A stretch of 6,464 nucleotides of DNA, from contig WFQY01000192.1 in NCBI GenBank assembly GCA_015486815.1, forward strand, positions 1 through 6,464. Reading direction: 5' to 3'. The position numbers and the translations under genes are program-made. Each line of letters opens with the position of its first letter. Position 1 is the first letter of the stretch. The notes beneath the pieces were generated by a model. It did no database searches. It was given only the letters and a program-made list of their open reading frames with translations, and was not told where the DNA came from. Positions 1 through 3,636 of this stretch are shown here, in pieces. This stretch comes from Phycisphaerae bacterium (GTDB lineage Bacteria > Planctomycetota > Phycisphaerae > JAAYCJ01).

Positions 1-49
1 AATCAAGATAGTTTATATTAAAATTATCATAACCAAAAGGGTAAATCAG
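1..49 (+). promoter_or_regulatory. AT-rich leader of the LacI-family gene, with RBS
   Basis: This short stretch before the first gene is very AT-rich. It carries two -10-like hexamers, TATATT at 14-19 and TATCAT at 25-30, each matching TATAAT at five of six positions. Any -35 element for the first would lie outside the window, and none is visible for the second. The Shine-Dalgarno AAAAGGG at 35-41 sits 8 bases before the ATG at 50 and supports that start. I see no coding sequence here. Confidence 0.4.
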
Positions 50-1078
50 ATGCAGGAAACTACGGCAGTTAAACGACCGATAACAAAAAAATACATTGCA
101 GAAAAATTAAATGTATCTCGAACACTGGTCTCCTATGTCCTGAATAACACTCCTAACGTAAAGGTGTCTCCCGTTACCCGTCGGCGAATTTGCGAACTCG
201 CAAAAGAACTAAATTATGTGCCTACGCCTGCGCGAAATCGTCCCGTAGGTACACCCATGATCGCTTTACTTCAACTCGGACGTCGTCTTGACGACCCGAT
301 CTATATGGATTTTTTGTCAGCGATGGAACAACGGATAGCAGCGGATCATCAGCACATGATTTTTATGTCGGTAAACACAACTGAATCTGACTATGACCGA
401 GCTTTATCGCGATTGGAAAGTAATCTCTTGCGTGGAGTAATATTGGTCGGCGATGTCAGAAAAAAGATGATTGACTTGCTTGAAAGACACCGTATTCCGT
501 TTGTTGTTTACGGCGAAACCGATGATGTTCATAATGCCCGTCAAGTTAGCTATGTATCTATTGATACCGAACAAATGGCATATGATGCAACTCGGTTTTT
601 GTTTGAAAAAGGTCGTCGGCACGTGGCCATCATTACCGGATGTCTCTCGCTTCGTACGCATCGTCTATGGATTGAAGGATATAAGCGTGCACACCGTGAA
701 GCTGGTGTTGCTATTAACGAAGGGTTGATACAAGTTACGGAATTAAATCAGGACGCATTGACAGCCAAACGTCTTATACGCCTGGGGCTGAAATTCGATG
801 GTCTGGTTGCCGTCAACGATATGGTAGGAGTCGCTGCTATGGGTGCATTTACGGATGAGGGATTGAAGATACCTGACGATGTCGCTGTAATTGGTTCCGG
901 AAATCTTGAAGTCGGCAGACGTTATCATCCTTCGTTATCTACGTTTGATGCTCCTGTAGATCGGACAGCAAAATTATTATTCGAGACACTTATACGTCAT
1001 ATCAATAACTTCGAGAGTCTTTCGGAACATCTGAGCGTAAGGCATCAGCTGATTGAACGGGAATCGACAGCTGTTTAA
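50..1078 (+). CDS. LacI-family transcriptional regulator
   Basis: A 342-residue protein, the usual length for a LacI/GalR regulator. Such proteins bind operator DNA as dimers and release it or bind it on sensing a sugar or similar ligand. The helix-turn-helix is clear at residues 12-58: T-K-K-Y-I-A-E-K-L-N-V-S-R-T-L-V-S-Y-V-L-N, then T-R-R-R-I and the Y-V-P that closes the domain. The ligand-binding domain, of periplasmic-binding-protein type, runs from about 69 to 338. It shows the family's N-D pair at 256-257, G-L-x-I-P-D-D-V at 271-278, and P-S-L-S-T-F just before the C-terminal segment. Two points are odd. The hinge between Tyr56 and the first strand is about two residues shorter than in PurR and lacks the usual A-R-x-L. 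The G-[FY]-D-[DN] motif reads G-S-G-N at 282-285. The start is supported by AAAAGGG 8 bases upstream. The next genes follow on the same strand, so they are the likely targets; the ligand cannot be read from the sequence. Confidence 0.95.
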   Translation: MQETTAVKRPITKKYIAEKLNVSRTLVSYVLNNTPNVKVSPVTRRRICELAKELNYVPTPARNRPVGTPMIALLQLGRRLDDPIYMDFLSAMEQRIAADHQHMIFMSVNTTESDYDRALSRLESNLLRGVILVGDVRKKMIDLLERHRIPFVVYGETDDVHNARQVSYVSIDTEQMAYDATRFLFEKGRRHVAIITGCLSLRTHRLWIEGYKRAHREAGVAINEGLIQVTELNQDALTAKRLIRLGLKFDGLVAVNDMVGVAAMGAFTDEGLKIPDDVAVIGSGNLEVGRRYHPSLSTFDAPVDRTAKLLFETLIRHINNFESLSEHLSVRHQLIERESTAV

Positions 1079-1081
1079 CAT
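1053..1081 (+). promoter_or_regulatory. Possible sigma70-type promoter for the PEP-CTERM gene
   Basis: TTGAAC at 1053-1058 and TAACAT at 1076-1081 each match the consensus hexamers at four of six positions. They are separated by 17 bases, the preferred spacing. The pair overlaps the end and stop codon of the regulator gene and would start a transcript near 1088, ahead of the next Shine-Dalgarno. Matches of this quality arise often by chance, so this is only a candidate. The downstream genes could equally be read through from the regulator. Confidence 0.25.
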
Positions 1082-1094
1082 AAATTGTTTATTT

Positions 1095-1113
1095 GTAATG
1101 CGTTACTTTTTTT
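1095..1113 (+). promoter_or_regulatory. Pseudo-palindrome plus T-run: candidate operator or weak terminator
   Basis: GTAATGCGTTAC at 1095-1106 is symmetric at 10 of 12 positions, and the two off positions would form T-G wobble pairs in RNA. Seven T residues follow at 1107-1113. As DNA it is a LacI-family-sized half-site pair lying between the regulator and its probable target, just downstream of the candidate promoter. As RNA it would be a short stem before a U-tract, but the stem is too short and weak for a convincing terminator. I lean towards an operator; both readings are inference. Confidence 0.3.
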
Positions 1114-1129
1114 AACAAGGAGAAAAATG

Positions 1130-1885
1130 ATGAAAAACAAAAAACTGACAATTGTGTGTGGTATTGTTGCGATGGTATCTTTGTGGATTTGTCCGATAGT
1201 TCGGGCGAATCTAATGGCGGAGTATCTTATGAACGAAGGTGAAGGTACGACGGTCAACGATACCAGTGGTAATGGGATGACGGGTTCATTTGCCGGTGCT
1301 GGAATGAACTGGGTAAATGGCCCATCAGCTTCGTATGGCACTGCTCTCGATTTCAATGGCAGTGGATATGTGGACGTACCGGATTCAACCGGGTCAAGTC
1401 TGGATGTTACCACCCAAATGACTTTCTGCGCATGGATTAATACCGATACCAACGCTATTAGCAACACCATCGCATGGAAACCAGGTGCTTATCGTATCTT
1501 TCAACAGTATGGTAATGTGTATATCTCTCTTACAGGGGTAAATGGGGGAGATAATGCTGCTCCTATGGCTGTAGGATTTAATCAGTGGTATCACATTGCC
1601 TTTACCTATGACGGTTCTAACATTCGAAGCTATCTTAACGGCGTACTGCAAAACACAACCGCAGCAACAGGAACTATTGCCACTAATGACAATTCATTGA
1701 GGATTGGCTGGTATAATAGCACCCCAAATTACGATGGTACATTAGACAATATCCGCATCTATGATCAAGCATTGACTGCAGCTCAAATTGTTGCTGACAA
1801 AGATGCCGGTGGACACATTCCCGAGCCAGCAACCATTGGATTTCTAACTTTAGGTATTGGGCTCTTGCACAGAACAAAGAAATAA
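1130..1885 (+). CDS. Secreted LamG-like protein with PEP-CTERM sorting signal
   Basis: A 251-residue protein with no catalytic domain. Residues 1-26 form a signal peptide: basic M-K-N-K-K, a hydrophobic core, and probable cleavage after V-R-A. Residues 27-225 are a LamG/concanavalin-A-like jelly roll. They show the opening A-E-Y-L-M-N-E-G-E-G, A-L-D-F-N-G-S-G-Y-V, Q-W-Y-H-I-A-F-T-Y-D-G at 152-162, Y-L-N-G, and the typical ending D-N-I-R-I-Y-D-Q-A-L-T-A-A-Q-I. The C-terminus has the exosortase tripartite signal: Pro-Glu-Pro at 231-233, a short hydrophobic segment, and basic H-R-T-K-K. The protein is therefore expected to be exported by Sec and processed at the membrane or surface. In this family the jelly roll often binds carbohydrate, so a surface glycan-binding role is plausible but unproven. 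Start choice: AAGGAG at 1117-1122 lies 7 bases before the ATG at 1130 but only 4 before the adjoining ATG at 1127. The TTG at 1085 lies upstream of the Shine-Dalgarno and is unlikely. Confidence 0.9.
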   Translation: MKNKKLTIVCGIVAMVSLWICPIVRANLMAEYLMNEGEGTTVNDTSGNGMTGSFAGAGMNWVNGPSASYGTALDFNGSGYVDVPDSTGSSLDVTTQMTFCAWINTDTNAISNTIAWKPGAYRIFQQYGNVYISLTGVNGGDNAAPMAVGFNQWYHIAFTYDGSNIRSYLNGVLQNTTAATGTIATNDNSLRIGWYNSTPNYDGTLDNIRIYDQALTAAQIVADKDAGGHIPEPATIGFLTLGIGLLHRTKK

Positions 1886-1907
1886 TCAAATAGCTAAATA
1901 ACAAGAT

Positions 1908-1950
1908 GATAATCGGCGTTCACCGATACAATTGGTGAACGTCGATTGTC
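1908..1950 (+). promoter_or_regulatory. 17-bp intergenic stem-loop next to the pseudopilin RBS
   Basis: GATAATCGGCGTTCACC at 1908-1924 pairs with GGTGAACGTCGATTGTC at 1934-1950 around a 9-base loop. In RNA the stem is 17 continuous pairs with two G-U wobbles (1910/1948 and 1916/1942). No T-run follows on this strand, so it is not a standard intrinsic terminator. The next base begins the AGGGAGG Shine-Dalgarno (1951-1957) of the pseudopilin gene. The structure could stabilise or process the mRNA so that the two genes are made in different amounts, or it could be a protein-binding site. The structure is seen directly; its role is inference. Confidence 0.7.
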
Positions 1951-1968
1951 AGGGAGGAAAAAGCATAT

Positions 1969-2670
1969 ATGAGAAGTGGTTTTACGCTTATAGAGCTTTT
2001 GGTGGTAGTTGCGATCATCGCTGTGCTGGTGGCGATTCTGCTTCCGGCTCTTTCCAGTGCGAGGGAAATGGCGAGGTCGGCTGTCTGCAAGAGTCATTTG
2101 AAACAAATCGGACAGGCAGAACTATTGTATGCCGATGAATGGAACGATGGAATCGCTTGGACACGCTACGGTAACTGGTATTGGGCAGCTCAACTCTGGA
2201 ACGTCATCTATCGTAATGTGCCGGGGTTTTTCGATACTGCTGCCCCCCCTATTGAACCAAATTGGCTACAATGTCCTTCCGTAGGACCTAACGATCCGAC
2301 GTGGAAAGATGATCTGCGACAGGGAGCAAATAATTGGTATATGCTTAGAATCAGCTATACTCGGAATTCATTTAATCCTAATCTTGTCGGATGGTATCAG
2401 CCACCTGCTGAACGTCCACAAGTCAGACTTAGTCAAATCACCGAACCCTCACGAACCGCTGATGTAGCTGACGGGAAATATATCCACGCACCGGCAGCTC
2501 CATTTTACTGGGATAATCTACCGGAATATTCCGGTTCCGCACACGTAGAATATCGGCACAGCGGAAGAAACTCTATCAATATTCTGCTATGGGACGGACA
2601 CGTAGAATCATTCGGAGATGTATTCCTTTCTGACAAATATATCTTAATGCCGGACGGATTACTTCCCTGA
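1969..2670 (+). CDS. Type IV pilin/T2SS pseudopilin-like protein, H-X9-DG class variant
   Basis: A 233-residue protein with a class III-like prepilin signal. The leader is only M-R-S-G; the prepilin peptidase site is G4|F5, followed by F-T-L-I-E-L-L-V-V-V with the conserved Glu9 at mature position 5. The hydrophobic helix runs to about residue 28. Then come A-R-E-M-A-R-S-A-V-C-K-S-H-L-K-Q-I-G, Y-A-D-E-W-N-D and a second cysteine, C102, in Q-C-P, as usual in this class from Planctomycetota and Lentisphaerota. The C-terminal signature R-H-S-G...D-G-H-V-E-S-F is present, but 11 residues separate H197 from D209-G210 instead of nine. The globular part is rich in Trp and Tyr. The protein should be inserted in the inner membrane and cleaved and methylated by a prepilin peptidase encoded elsewhere. 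No assembly ATPase or secretin gene is nearby, so it is a dispersed pseudopilin sitting in a glycan locus. The start is set by AGGGAGG 11 bases upstream and by the peptidase motif. Confidence 0.93.
   Translation: MRSGFTLIELLVVVAIIAVLVAILLPALSSAREMARSAVCKSHLKQIGQAELLYADEWNDGIAWTRYGNWYWAAQLWNVIYRNVPGFFDTAAPPIEPNWLQCPSVGPNDPTWKDDLRQGANNWYMLRISYTRNSFNPNLVGWYQPPAERPQVRLSQITEPSRTADVADGKYIHAPAAPFYWDNLPEYSGSAHVEYRHSGRNSINILLWDGHVESFGDVFLSDKYILMPDGLLP
2520..2535. repeat. 16-bp perfect palindrome inside the pseudopilin gene
   Basis: ACCGGAATATTCCGGT reads the same on both strands with no spacer. It encodes P-E-Y-S-G of the pseudopilin in frame, so it may be chance. A protein-binding site within the gene is possible, but nothing else supports one. 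Confidence 0.35.
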
Positions 2671-2693
2671 ATATTATTACCTGAATATTATTA
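2666..2693 (+). repeat. Perfect 14-bp tandem duplication across the pseudopilin stop codon
   Basis: CCTGAATATTATTA occurs at 2666-2679 and again, directly adjoining and identical, at 2680-2693. The first copy contains the TGA stop (2668-2670) of the pseudopilin gene. The second copy lies in the spacer, so the duplication lengthens the gap before the next gene from 23 to 37 bases. The perfect identity suggests a recent replication-slippage event. Confidence 0.85.
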
Positions 2694-2708
2694 AAGGAAG
2701 ATCCTTTA
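2692..2708 (+). promoter_or_regulatory. Small hairpin covering the RBS of the isomerase-like gene
   Basis: TAAAGGA at 2692-2698 pairs with TCCTTTA at 2702-2708 around the loop AGA. The left arm contains the Shine-Dalgarno AAGGA, 9 bases before the start codon, and the last paired base is the A of that ATG. If it forms, it would hide the ribosome site and make translation depend on the upstream ribosome or on conditions. The stem is short and mostly A-U, so its strength is uncertain. Confidence 0.45.
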
Positions 2709-3616
2709 TGAACTCTCACGCAATACAATTATCCGATCGGATTGGTTTGTCAACGATCGAAATGTACGATAAACCACCAATTACCCTCGATCAGGCAATC
2801 GACCGTACGCTGAACGCAGGATTTCGATGTATCGAATTGCATCTGGATTCATGGCAAGGCTGCCTCGGCGATCCTTATATGATAGCTAATCCGGGTGTCT
2901 ATCCCCGTGAGTTTTCAGCCCGCCAAATAGACACCTTAGCTAAAAAGCTTGAACCCTTTCAAATCGTTACTGTTCACGGCACTCCGTATGATATCAACAT
3001 CGCTGCGGACAATCCCGGAATTCGTGAAGAATCTGTTCGACAATATCTCGAAGCGATAGACTTTGCAAATGCTATCGGGGCTTCGGTATGTACCTTTCAT
3101 CCCGGTCGATCCAAAAATGTCTTGATTCATCCCGATGTAGATTTGGCACGTCATATCGAATTTGCAAAGCGTGCTGCGGAACGGCTGGAAAAATATCAGA
3201 TCGTCTCAGGATTCGAAAATGTTCCTGGACGAGCGGATCCTCAATGGTACAAATACATTATCGAGCAGGTAGGCTCGCCGAAATTCGGAATGCTCCTCGA
3301 TTTCGGACATGCGGTAATGGGGCTCGGAAGAAATACCGAAACATTACTCGAATATATTTCGGTATTGGGTGAATATATTTGCGAGGTACATGTTCATCAG
3401 GTATTACATTGGACAGCATTGGGCAATCCGATCGATCATCAGCCATTGGATAAGGGATGGGGTTATGATGTTCCCGTGATTTTTGAAGCAGTGGGCAAGC
3501 TCCCTAACCAGAATTTCCCGATTATCTTTGAAATAATGGGTCCGCGATTTGACCAAATGATTGAAAACTCCCTGCAGGCGAAGGAAATGGTCTTGCAATA
3601 CTGGACAAGTAAATAA
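2708..3616 (+). CDS. Sugar phosphate isomerase/epimerase-like TIM barrel (AP endonuclease 2 family)
   Basis: A 302-residue cytoplasmic protein with no signal peptide, of normal family length. It has the xylose isomerase-like TIM-barrel fold used by sugar epimerases, isomerases, IolE/IolI-type enzymes and endonuclease IV. Candidate metal ligands fall at the expected strand ends: H90 (V-T-V-H-G), H131 (T-F-H-P-G), E170 (G-F-E-N-V-P-G), D198 and H201 (L-L-D-F-G-H), H228/H230 (V-H-V-H-Q) and E275 (I-F-E-I-M-G). A D-H pair at 243-244 is followed by G-W-G-Y-D, resembling the family's D-x-H...G-x-G-x-x-D. The N-terminal G-F-R-C-I-E-L-H is the usual first-strand motif. The gene begins 37 bases after the pseudopilin and ends 20 bases before the large glycosidase-like gene, which implies one transcript. 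The likely role is conversion of a sugar released by that enzyme. The substrate cannot be read from the sequence, and a DNA-repair role is unlikely in this setting. Confidence 0.88.
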   Translation: MNSHAIQLSDRIGLSTIEMYDKPPITLDQAIDRTLNAGFRCIELHLDSWQGCLGDPYMIANPGVYPREFSARQIDTLAKKLEPFQIVTVHGTPYDINIAADNPGIREESVRQYLEAIDFANAIGASVCTFHPGRSKNVLIHPDVDLARHIEFAKRAAERLEKYQIVSGFENVPGRADPQWYKYIIEQVGSPKFGMLLDFGHAVMGLGRNTETLLEYISVLGEYICEVHVHQVLHWTALGNPIDHQPLDKGWGYDVPVIFEAVGKLPNQNFPIIFEIMGPRFDQMIENSLQAKEMVLQYWTSK

Positions 3617-3636
3617 TCAACAGGAGACAAATTTAT

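Noticed and set aside
1095..1113. Full-strength intrinsic terminator after the regulator gene
   Set aside because: The T-run is good, but the stem has only four Watson-Crick pairs around a 4-base loop, so it is recorded only as a candidate operator or weak terminator.
1085..1129. N-terminal extension of the LamG protein from a TTG codon at 1085
   Set aside because: AAGGAG at 1117-1122 lies inside this extension and is well spaced for the ATG at 1130. The protein then starts with a normal signal peptide, whereas the extension would put a second hydrophobic stretch before it.
3332..3366. Perfect 10-bp inverted repeat AATACCGAAA / TTTCGGTATT with a 15-base spacer
   Set aside because: It lies in the middle of the isomerase-like gene, has no T-run and encodes ordinary protein sequence. 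A nearby direct repeat GAATATATTT (3350-3359, 3371-3380) is explained by two Glu-Tyr-Ile codon runs.
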